From: JAIXWP01 sp943372555 | Lineage (GTDB): Bacteria > Bacteroidota > Bacteroidia > Flavobacteriales_D > Sanyastnellaceae | NCBI GenBank assembly: GCA_943372555.1 | Contig: CALRZB010000112.1 | Coordinates: 1-8,559, forward strand | Direction: 5' to 3' | DNA: 8,559 nt | Shown: piece after piece, positions 1-6,085 of the stretch | Layout: the number at the start of each line of letters is the position of its first letter | Numbering within the stretch: the first letter of the stretch is position 1 | The notes under the pieces: generated by a model | The model's input: the letters and a program-made list of their open reading frames with translations, nothing else | What the model was told of the DNA's origin: nothing | Databases searched by the model: none | Position numbers and translations under genes: made by a program

Positions 1-513
1 GTCACCTTCGTTGGAAACAAACCCTAGAGCTTTGCTTTTCCAAAATCCACGGATGTACGTGTTGAAACCTTGCACAGCTTCGTTATAATCCGAACGTGAC
101 TTTTTAACTCTATTTTCAGTTCCTTCTAAAGAAGCTTGGAGCATTCCAAAGTTTTGAGTCGATTTAATCTCTGGATATCTTTCAAATATGATAGAGATTG
201 ATCTATTCAATGTTTCAGCATGCTTGTCCATTTCGGCTGGGGTAGTAGCGTTAGAGATTCCAGCGCGAGCATTTGTTACTTCTGTAAGGATCGCTCTTTC
301 GTTTTCAGCAGCACCCTGAACAGTAGAAACTAAGTTTGGAATCAAATCCGCACGACGTTGGTATTCACTTTGAATATCCGCCCATGTGCGATTTACATTT
401 TCTTGTCTTTCAACTGCTCCATCATAAACACTTGTTCCATAAAAATAGAACAGGGCAAAACCACCTCCTACAAGTAGGAGTAGAATACCGACAGAGACAA
501 CTAGATTTTTCAT
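1..513 (-). CDS. lemA: LemA family membrane protein (3' end outside window)
   Basis: The reading frame starts at the ATG at 513-511 and stays open for 171 codons to the window edge, so the C-terminus is missing. Residues 4-25 form one hydrophobic N-terminal segment, followed by a mostly helical soluble region. The LemA hallmark RRADLIPNLV is at residues 53-62, followed by STVQGAAENERA; the later NFGMLQASLEGTENRV (121-136) and YNEAVQGFNTYI (143-154) are also typical of the family. LemA proteins are usually about 185-200 residues, so perhaps 15-30 are missing. Their biochemical role is not established; in Bacteroidota they often sit beside TPM-domain membrane proteins, which would lie to the left, outside this window. 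The start is fixed by the Met-Lys before the membrane segment. The gene follows htpG after 81 A/T-rich bases with no obvious terminator, so read-through from htpG is possible. Confidence 0.93.
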   Translation of the reverse strand, partial: MKNLVVSVGILLLLVGGGFALFYFYGTSVYDGAVERQENVNRTWADIQSEYQRRADLIPNLVSTVQGAAENERAILTEVTNARAGISNATTPAEMDKHAETLNRSISIIFERYPEIKSTQNFGMLQASLEGTENRVKKSRSDYNEAVQGFNTYIRGFWKSKALGFVSNEGD

Positions 514-594
514 TTTTCTTTTTTTCTTGATTTATTGTGTAAATATTGTTCTTTTTTTTAATTCTCTTCTTGAAAATCAAAATTTTAGAATCCT

Positions 595-2472
595 TTATGA
601 AATTTGATCAAAGCTTCTTTTAATAAAAGTAGTCAAGTCTTCACCTTTGAGCAATCCTTTCGCTAGTAAAGCGAGGTCGATAGCTTGCTTTGCTGAAGCT
701 TTTCCTTCGTCATTTCCTGAAAGAATTTTCTCCATTAGTGGATGATTTCCATTAGCAATCAAATCATAGCTTTCAGGCAGTTGACCATAGAAACCAGCAC
801 CACCGCCCATGGCGCTTTGTTCCTTCATTCGACGCATGAATTCGTTTTGTGTTACAACAAATGGAGCTTCACTAGCGCTTAGACTTTCTATTTTAACTAC
901 ATATTTTTTTGAATCTACCAATGAAGAAACAAGTTCTTTAACGGTTGTTTGTTGCTCGTCACTCAACGTAATCGGCAATGCGTCGGTATTTTCAATGAGC
1001 TTATCTATAACGTCAGCATCAACACGCTTAAATTTCACATCTTGGTTTTTCATTTCAATTTGCGAAATGAAATGAGAGGCAAGTGGGCTATCAAGAATAA
1101 TTACTTCATATCCGCGTGAGCGTGCATTATCGATAAACGAATGTTGCTCTTGTGCATGGTTTGCATAAAGCAATACGATGTCACCATTTTTATCTTTTTG
1201 AGTATCTTTTACTTTATCCTTCAACTCATCCAAAGTATAGTACCTATCGTCGGTTGTTTTGTAAAGAGTAAAGGCTGCTGCCTTTTCAGCAAACTTTTCT
1301 TCTGTAAGAATTCCGTATTGAATGAAGACTCCGATATCATCCCATTTCTTTTCAAAATCAGGACGATCATTGTTGTACATACTCAACAATTTGTCTGCTA
1401 CTTTTTTGGTAATGTGTGCAGATATTTTCTTGACATTTCCATCTTCTTGAAGGTAGCTTCGGCTAACGTTTAGTGGGATATCCGGAGAATCTACCACCCC
1501 ATGAAGCATAGTCAAGAACTCTGGAAGGATGTTCTTTACTTCATCCGTAATAAACACTTGATTGCAATAAAGCTGAACCTTGTTTTTTGAAATTTCAAAT
1601 TGATTTTTCAACTTAGGGAAATAGAGAATCCCAGTAAGATTGAAAGGATAATCAACATTGATATGTATGTTGAACAAAGGCTCCTCATAAGTCATTGGAT
1701 ATAGTTCATGGTAGAAATCTGAATAATCTTGATCTACCAAATCCAAAGGCTTTTTAGTCCAAGCTGGAGTGGGGTTGTTGATGATATTTTCTACTTGAAC
1801 TTCGGTACGTTTAACACGATCGTTTTCATCCTTTTCACCAGATGGATCCTCTTCATATTTCGTGCGCATTCCGAATTGAATGTTCACCGGCATGAATTTG
1901 CAATACTTCATAAGAATGCCTTCAATTCGGCTTTCTTCCAAAAATTCAACAGAATCTTCTGCGATGTGAAGTATGATGTCGGTTCCAGGAGTTGTCTTGT
2001 CTGATTTGCTTAAAGTATAGTTAGTCGTACCATCACACTCCCAGCGCACTGCTTCGGCGTCTTTCTTGTGAGAAAGTGTGTTGATTTCAACTTTAGCGGC
2101 TACCATAAATGCGGAATAGAAGCCCAGACCGAAGTGTCCTATTATTTGAGCGTCTTTGTATTTTGAAACGAATTCTTCGGCTCCACTAAATGCAATTTGA
2201 TTGATATATTTTTCAACCTCTTCAGCAGTCATTCCAATACCGTTGTCGCTAACAGTGATTGTTTTATTTTCTGCATCAATTGCTACTGAAACTTTCAAAT
2301 TGCTTGAATCTGAAGAGATTTCACCGATAGAAGAAAGTGTTTTAACCTTGTTACACGCATCTACAGAGTTGCTGACCAACTCACGAAGGAAAATTTCATG
2401 ATCAGAATAAAGAAACTTTTTGATAATAGGGAAGATGTTCTCTGTTTGAACTGATATAGTACCTTGTTGCAT
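595..2472 (-). CDS. htpG: Molecular chaperone HtpG (bacterial Hsp90)
   Basis: Cytosolic ATP-dependent homodimeric chaperone of 625 residues, full length for the family. The N-terminal GHKL ATPase domain shows the N-box ELVSNSVDA (31-39, with E31, N35 and D38), DNGIGM (76-81) and the lid/glycine motif GHFGLGFYSAF (112-122). The middle domain carries the conserved catalytic-loop arginine in NVSRSYLQ (R338, Q342), the equivalent of yeast R380/Q384. The C-terminal dimerisation region covers roughly residues 500-625 and includes the Met/Gly-rich segment MRRMKEQSAMGGG (546-558). All key ATPase residues are present, so the protein should be active. The N-box reads NSVDA where E. coli has NASDA; this is a mild variation. 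The gene is probably its own transcription unit, because a terminator for the upstream operon lies about 100 bases before its start. No CIRCE element was seen upstream. Confidence 0.98.
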   Translation of the reverse strand: MQQGTISVQTENIFPIIKKFLYSDHEIFLRELVSNSVDACNKVKTLSSIGEISSDSSNLKVSVAIDAENKTITVSDNGIGMTAEEVEKYINQIAFSGAEEFVSKYKDAQIIGHFGLGFYSAFMVAAKVEINTLSHKKDAEAVRWECDGTTNYTLSKSDKTTPGTDIILHIAEDSVEFLEESRIEGILMKYCKFMPVNIQFGMRTKYEEDPSGEKDENDRVKRTEVQVENIINNPTPAWTKKPLDLVDQDYSDFYHELYPMTYEEPLFNIHINVDYPFNLTGILYFPKLKNQFEISKNKVQLYCNQVFITDEVKNILPEFLTMLHGVVDSPDIPLNVSRSYLQEDGNVKKISAHITKKVADKLLSMYNNDRPDFEKKWDDIGVFIQYGILTEEKFAEKAAAFTLYKTTDDRYYTLDELKDKVKDTQKDKNGDIVLLYANHAQEQHSFIDNARSRGYEVIILDSPLASHFISQIEMKNQDVKFKRVDADVIDKLIENTDALPITLSDEQQTTVKELVSSLVDSKKYVVKIESLSASEAPFVVTQNEFMRRMKEQSAMGGGAGFYGQLPESYDLIANGNHPLMEKILSGNDEGKASAKQAIDLALLAKGLLKGEDLTTFIKRSFDQIS

Positions 2473-2572
2473 AGTATTAGAATAATTTGAAGCGTCGTTG
2501 TCAACGGTTGTGCCAATGCTGTATTTGTGACAAGGTGTCTAGAAAATACGGGTTTTACAGAATTTTTGACAG
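2473..2572 (-). promoter_or_regulatory. htpG upstream region with two small palindromes
   Basis: This stretch lies between the terminator of the mtaB operon and the htpG start, so it should hold the htpG promoter. I found no TAnnTTTG box on the minus strand. Two short palindromes are visible: CGTTG-T-CAACG (2496-2506) and TTGT-G-ACAA (2525-2533), with centres 28 bases apart. They could be a regulator site, but short palindromes also arise by chance. There is no CIRCE sequence (TTAGCACTC-N9-GAGTGCTAA). Confidence 0.3.
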
Positions 2573-2599
2573 AAAAAACCCCCGATCGTTATCGAGGGT
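2573..2599 (-). terminator. Intrinsic terminator of the NlpC/P60-lipoprotein-mtaB operon
   Basis: Read on the minus strand, CCCTCGAT (2598-2591) pairs with ATCGGGGG (2586-2579) across the loop AACG. The 8-bp stem has one G-U wobble and can gain an outer A-U pair (2599/2578). It is followed at once by six U residues (2578-2573). The U-tract exists only on the minus strand, so termination is one-directional. It lies about 98 bases after the mtaB stop codon and separates that operon from htpG. Nothing coding is seen in the 98-base trailer (2600-2697). Confidence 0.87.
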
Positions 2600-2697
2600 A
2601 TTTCATAAACCTTAACCAAATTAGGTATTTAAACCAAAAACCAAAACTTTCTGAGAAGTTTGTGGTGTCGCTTCTTCCAAACGACGTGCCAAAGGTA

Positions 2698-3996
2698 CTA
2701 CGCTAATTCGCCTAAAGCAATACAGTCCATATCAATTGATGATATATTAACATTGGTTATAGTGTTGGGAAGCCCGTCATTCCAAGGTATTCTGACTTTT
2801 ATATAGTTGTCAGTGAACCCACTAATCATCTCTTCATCTTTTTCAGATTCCCATAAAACTTTTCTTTCTTTTTGTAAAAACTCAGAGTAGAAAGCTCTCT
2901 TTTTCTTCTCACTCATGATGCGAAGAATCTTATTTCTTTCGAAACGTGTTTCCATAGGAATAACCTCTGCAATGCGCAGGGCTGTTGTATTGTCACGTTC
3001 GCTGTAAGTAAAGACATGGAAATAGGAGGCAGGCATTTCAGAAAGAAACAATTGAGTCTCTTTAAAAAGTTCTTCTGTTTCTCCAGGAAAACCAACTATT
3101 ACATCAATACCAATGCACGCATCAGGCATTAATTGTTTGATGCGTTCGATTCGATTTCGATAAAGTTCTGTTCTGTATCTTCTTCTCATTGCTTGCAAAA
3201 TGGTATCGCTACCACTTTGTAGAGGGATGTGAAAATGAGGCATGAACTTCTTTGACTTAGAAACAAATTCAATGATTTCATCAGTCAACAAATTGGGTTC
3301 TATGCTGCTAATGCGGTAACGTTCGATGCCAGGAAGTCCATCCAATTGCTTAACTAAGTCGAAAAAATTTTCTCCGTTTGGAGTTCCGAAGTCACCAATA
3401 TTAACCCCCGTTAGAACAATTTCCTTTGCACCATCATCAATCGCTTTTTTCGCTTGAAGAATGGTTTCTTCAATAGTTGCGCTGCGACTTCTGCCTCTGG
3501 CAAGAGGTATAGTACAAAATGCACAGAAATAATTGCACCCATCTTGCACTTTGAGAAAAGTTCTAGTGCGGTCGCCTCTACTATATGAGGGAATAAATTG
3601 CTTTACATCTTTAATTTCACCGGCTTCAATCTGGGTGCTCGAATTTGATTCTGCCTTTTCAACATAATCAACGATATTGAATTTTTCGTTCGCCCCGAGA
3701 ACAAGACTTACTCCTTCTATAGAGGCAATTTCTTGCGGTTTCAATTGAGCATAGCATCCGATAACAGCTACATAGACACCTGGGTTTTGTCGAATAGCAC
3801 GACTCACGATGTTTCTGCATTTTTTATCAGCTTGATCAGTAACGCTGCAAGTGTTTATGACAAGTACATCAGGATTTTGTTCCATTTCAACACGCGCATA
3901 ACCAGACTCTCTGAAATGACGGGCTATAGTGCTCGTTTCAGAGAAGTTTAGTTTACACCCGAGTGTATGGAAAGCTACCTTTTTGTACTGATTCAT
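2698..3996 (-). CDS. mtaB: tRNA (N6-L-threonylcarbamoyladenosine(37)-C2)-methylthiotransferase MtaB
   Basis: Radical-SAM enzyme that adds a methylthio group to t6A at position 37 of ANN-decoding tRNAs, giving ms2t6A, which stabilises codon-anticodon pairing. It has 432 residues, normal for the family. The N-terminal UPF0004 domain begins HTLGCKLNFSET (10-21); the TLGCKLN form fits MtaB rather than MiaB or RimO. The three auxiliary-cluster cysteines are C14, C50 (INTCSVT) and C81 (IGCYAQ). The radical-SAM CxxxCxxC motif is C154, C158 and C161 in QDGCNYFCAFC. The C-terminal 60 residues match a TRAM domain position, although the similarity by eye is weak. The start codon directly follows the TAA of the upstream lipoprotein gene with no gap, which suggests translational coupling. 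It is the last gene before the terminator at 2573-2599. No functional link to its operon partners is evident. Confidence 0.95.
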   Translation of the reverse strand: MNQYKKVAFHTLGCKLNFSETSTIARHFRESGYARVEMEQNPDVLVINTCSVTDQADKKCRNIVSRAIRQNPGVYVAVIGCYAQLKPQEIASIEGVSLVLGANEKFNIVDYVEKAESNSSTQIEAGEIKDVKQFIPSYSRGDRTRTFLKVQDGCNYFCAFCTIPLARGRSRSATIEETILQAKKAIDDGAKEIVLTGVNIGDFGTPNGENFFDLVKQLDGLPGIERYRISSIEPNLLTDEIIEFVSKSKKFMPHFHIPLQSGSDTILQAMRRRYRTELYRNRIERIKQLMPDACIGIDVIVGFPGETEELFKETQLFLSEMPASYFHVFTYSERDNTTALRIAEVIPMETRFERNKILRIMSEKKKRAFYSEFLQKERKVLWESEKDEEMISGFTDNYIKVRIPWNDGLPNTITNVNISSIDMDCIALGELA

Positions 3997-4578
3997 TTAT
4001 TTATTTGTCGAAGGATCAGCTTTTAAAGGTGTTTTCGCCGCAGGCTGTTTATTAGGTTGAGCGTTTGGAGCTTGACCAGAAACTTTAGAATTAGAAACCT
4101 TAACAGGTTGCACTTTTTTCAATGTGCAGTCGCCATTTTCACATGGTAGAGGATTTCCTGAGGCGTCTAGCTGAATGAAGGTTCCGCTAGAGTATCTGAA
4201 TGAGCGTGCTTGTCCATTAGATCCCTCCTTTGGAGTAATTGAAATTATGGTGCTATCCGCGTTGAAAGCCCATTTTCCTTCTGTAGAAATACCTTTTTCT
4301 TCTGCCTTTCCAATTTTCTTTTCACGGTACATGGCGTTTCCTGAATTGGTTATTGTAAGGATGACTTTATTCAACTTACAATCAGTGCAGGGGTAATCAG
4401 CCATGAATGTTCCTAGAACATCCAAACTTTTTTGGCCAGTTAATGCGATACTTGGAATGTTTCCTTGTGCATTTTTGGTAGTGTCAGAACTTGAGGTCTG
4501 ACCTTCGGTAGTTGGGTTGTTTGCATTATTGCATGCAAATAGACCTAGCATTGCTGCTGTATAGAGGATTTTTTTCAT
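3997..4578 (-). CDS. NlpE-like envelope lipoprotein
   Basis: A predicted lipoprotein of 193 residues. The start chosen is the ATG at 4578-4576, because MKKILYTAAMLGLFAC is a clean lipoprotein signal ending in lipobox LFAC with lipidated C16. The frame could extend upstream to a TTG at 4605, but that would put uncharged residues before the signal. After a Ser/Thr/Asn-rich linker (17-50), residues 52-145 resemble the NlpE N-terminal domain: GTFMADYPCTDCK (56-68) with the CxxC pair C64/C67, then GKWAFNADSTIISI (101-114) and the closing FIQLDASGNPL (134-144). C146 and C151 form a second Cys pair. A Lys/Pro/Gln-rich tail covers about 160-193. NlpE in E. coli is an outer-membrane lipoprotein that signals envelope stress and copper to Cpx; here only the fold family is supported, not that role. 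The gene lies in an operon between an NlpC/P60 peptidase and mtaB. Confidence 0.82.
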   Translation of the reverse strand: MKKILYTAAMLGLFACNNANNPTTEGQTSSSDTTKNAQGNIPSIALTGQKSLDVLGTFMADYPCTDCKLNKVILTITNSGNAMYREKKIGKAEEKGISTEGKWAFNADSTIISITPKEGSNGQARSFRYSSGTFIQLDASGNPLPCENGDCTLKKVQPVKVSNSKVSGQAPNAQPNKQPAAKTPLKADPSTNK

Positions 4579-4616
4579 TTTAAAATTTGTAATTGCAAGG
4601 TGCAAAATTAAGGAAC

Positions 4617-5390
4617 TTAATCTATTCGCTTAATCATTCTTAAATTATGTGAGTATTGACCAGTTTCAATATTGAAAATTCCTTGGTGGTCAAGCTTATC
4701 GAGACGCACTTTTCCAGAGGCATGAATGATAGACTTAATTGAAGAATCTTTTTGTGCGATAACAATACCTACGTGGGTTATTTTTCCTTCACTATTATCA
4801 AAGAAAGCGAGGTCACCTGTATTTGCTTCATCAAGAAAAGTTACATCAGCTCCGACTTGCGCTTGCTGCCATGCATCTCGCGGCAATGATTTTCCGCTAA
4901 TTCTATAAACGAGTTGTGTAAAACCAGAGCAATCGATTCCCATTAAAGTTCGACCTCCCCATAGGTATGGCGTATCTAAAAATATCATGGCACCCAGGGC
5001 AATGTCCGTAGGTACCGCAGTATTGATTAGTTCTTGAGCAGAAGTAGAGAATATGTGTTTGCCTGCGCTAAAGGTAGTTTCGTTTACCTTATTAATATAG
5101 GCTCCTGAAGGTAAGAAGGCAAAACCATCGCTTTGGTTTCTCACGACGAAGAGAGGTGCGGTATTTACAATCGGAGCGGCAGGAGGAATGGAATCTATTA
5201 GTTCTATTTGTTTTTTATCTACCCATCCCTCATAATTGTCATGGTGTAATTTAACCATGTACCATTTTTCGTTGGAGTCTAGTATCTCCATAGTTTCTCC
5301 AAAAAGCACTTGATTGACCATTTCGCTGCGGTCAGAGGGTTCTTTTCGCATTGGAATTACGGAAAGTGTGCAAATAGCTTGATTATTCAT
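4617..5390 (-). CDS. NlpC/P60 (C40) family peptidase with N-terminal SH3-like domain
   Basis: Predicted gamma-D-glutamyl-diamino acid endopeptidase of 257 residues acting on peptidoglycan peptides. The N-terminus (about 3-65) is an SH3-like domain with the motif VIPMRKEPSDRSEMV (11-25) followed by GWVDKKQIEL (55-64); about 80-110 may be a second SH3-like segment. The NlpC/P60 domain (about 128-257) has the catalytic cysteine C154 in GIDCSGF, H206 in ITHVGIV, and a third polar residue H223 in IIHASGK. No signal peptide or membrane segment is visible, so the protein is probably cytoplasmic, like the YkfC-type enzymes that process murein peptides during recycling; that substrate is inferred from the architecture. 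It is the first gene of the minus-strand operon, 38 bases upstream of the lipoprotein gene. It faces the divergent region with the ACGAAT sites. No good TAnnTTTG promoter was found for it; GATATTTG (minus strand, 5415-5408) is one mismatch away. Confidence 0.92.
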   Translation of the reverse strand: MNNQAICTLSVIPMRKEPSDRSEMVNQVLFGETMEILDSNEKWYMVKLHHDNYEGWVDKKQIELIDSIPPAAPIVNTAPLFVVRNQSDGFAFLPSGAYINKVNETTFSAGKHIFSTSAQELINTAVPTDIALGAMIFLDTPYLWGGRTLMGIDCSGFTQLVYRISGKSLPRDAWQQAQVGADVTFLDEANTGDLAFFDNSEGKITHVGIVIAQKDSSIKSIIHASGKVRLDKLDHQGIFNIETGQYSHNLRMIKRID

Positions 5391-5478
5391 TTTTGGGTAT
5401 TGAGTGTCAAATATCGGGATTTAATAAGAGGTTTCGGGTATGAACCACAGTTTCATTTCGACGAATATTGATATTTCT

Positions 5479-5524
5479 TCTACGAATTTGTTAAATCTTT
5501 AGATTAAATTTGGAAATTCGTAGA
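5479..5524. repeat. 11-bp perfect inverted repeat (upstream pair)
   Basis: TCTACGAATTT (5479-5489) is exactly complementary to AAATTCGTAGA (5514-5524), with a 24-base A/T-rich spacer that contains the -33 element. The right arm shares bases with the left arm of the next inverted repeat. Confidence 0.8.
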
Positions 5525-5541
5525 CGAATACACTATATTTG
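5510..5541 (+). promoter_or_regulatory. Bacteroidota-type promoter for the small exported protein and adhesin genes
   Basis: TTG at 5510-5512 (within TTTG) is followed after 21 bases by TATATTTG (5534-5541), an exact match to the Bacteroidota primary sigma -7 consensus TAnnTTTG with a permitted spacing. Transcription should start near 5546-5549, which gives a 5' leader of about 76-79 bases before the ATG at 5625. The ACGAAT operator cluster overlaps both elements, so repression or activation here is likely. Confidence 0.8.
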
Positions 5542-5567
5542 TCGACGGAAAACAACTATTCGTCTAC
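5520..5567. repeat. 11-bp perfect inverted repeat flanking the -7 box
   Basis: GTAGACGAATA (5520-5530) is exactly complementary to TATTCGTCTAC (5557-5567). The 26-base spacer holds the TATATTTG box and the predicted start site. The left arm lies upstream of the predicted start, so the two arms would not be in the same transcript; this favours a DNA-level operator over an RNA hairpin. Confidence 0.85.
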
Positions 5568-5624
5568 ATACCTCTAAATGAGGACTTACACTTACACTTT
5601 TTTTTAACAACCTAATCTTTAACA

Positions 5625-6062
5625 ATGAAACATTCTACGTTTCCATCAAAAGGATCTGCTCGAGTTGCCATTCTACCGGCGCCTCGTCAGATAGCGTTTT
5701 CTGGTTTGTTTAAGCGAGCTATGTTGCTTGGGGGGATCCTCCTTGGGCTTCTAGCTGTTAATTCTGCTAATGCTCAGGCAACAGCAAGTCTTAACGAACA
5801 AGGGATTATTCAACTTCCAACGAATGAGCCTTTGAGTGCGACTTACAAATTTGACATTTCATCATTGCACTTCAGCAATGATCAGGAATTGATCGATTTT
5901 GTATCAGCAAAGGTGAGCCCCAACTTTCAGTTGCGCGCCCTCCCTTCTCAAGGCAAAGCTACTCTAATGTTGAAGCTTGCTGTTCAGCCTAGCTGGACTG
6001 TAGCTGACTGGAACGCTCATCTCGCTTCTGTATGTGCTGCCAACCCGGTAAGACAGAACTAA
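5625..6062 (+). CDS. Small exported protein of unknown function
   Basis: I do not recognise this 145-residue protein. The N-terminus is a Sec-type signal with an unusually long, basic n-region (about 1-31, with K9, R13, R21, K30 and R31), a hydrophobic core at 33-47 (MLLGGILLGLLAV) and a probable cleavage site after NSANA (about residue 50). The mature part is about 95 residues. By eye it alternates as strand (73-80), helix (85-97), strand (101-106), strand (111-120) and helix (125-138). This beta-alpha-beta-beta-alpha order would suit a small ferredoxin-like fold, but that is a guess. There is one Cys (C137). An internal ATG at 5721 would leave a signal with no positive charges, so the 5625 start is preferred. 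The gene sits directly behind the strong promoter and 23 bases before the large secreted protein gene, so the two probably form an operon and may work together. Confidence 0.8.
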   Translation: MKHSTFPSKGSARVAILPAPRQIAFSGLFKRAMLLGGILLGLLAVNSANAQATASLNEQGIIQLPTNEPLSATYKFDISSLHFSNDQELIDFVSAKVSPNFQLRALPSQGKATLMLKLAVQPSWTVADWNAHLASVCAANPVRQN

Positions 6063-6085
6063 CCCCAACCAAAACAAAACAGAAA

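Larger units (their letters stand above)
5461..5567. promoter_or_regulatory. Cluster of five ACGAAT half-sites, likely operator array
   Basis: The hexamer ACGAAT occurs on the plus strand at 5461-5466, 5482-5487 and 5524-5529, and as its complement ATTCGT at 5516-5521 and 5558-5563. Starts in the same orientation are 21 (5461 to 5482), 42 (5482 to 5524) and 42 (5516 to 5558) bases apart, that is two or four helical turns. The central pair forms the palindrome ATTCGT-AG-ACGAAT (5516-5529), lying between the -33 and -7 elements of the plus-strand promoter. This layout suggests a dimeric DNA-binding regulator occupying phased sites, perhaps with looping. The regulator is unknown, and I do not recognise the motif. 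It lies between two divergent genes and could affect both. Confidence 0.6.

Noticed and set aside
336..530. Open frame of 64 codons on the plus strand
   Set aside because: It lies antisense to the clearly recognisable lemA gene and shows no domain or sensible composition.
809..2401. Four plus-strand open frames opposite htpG
   Set aside because: They are antisense shadows of a full-length, intact htpG; their translations are low-complexity hydrophobic stretches without motifs.
2644..2661. Six-bp inverted repeat AAACTT/AAGTTT in the mtaB trailer
   Set aside because: It is A/T-rich and short, with no U-tract directly after it; the terminator at 2573-2599 is far stronger.
4579..4605. TTG start extending the NlpE-like lipoprotein by nine residues
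   Set aside because: The ATG at 4578 gives a standard Met-Lys-Lys lipoprotein signal; the extension would disrupt it.
5408..5415. GATATTTG (minus strand) as a -7 box for the NlpC/P60 gene
   Set aside because: It has one mismatch to TAnnTTTG and no TTG at a suitable distance upstream, so it is not supported as a promoter.
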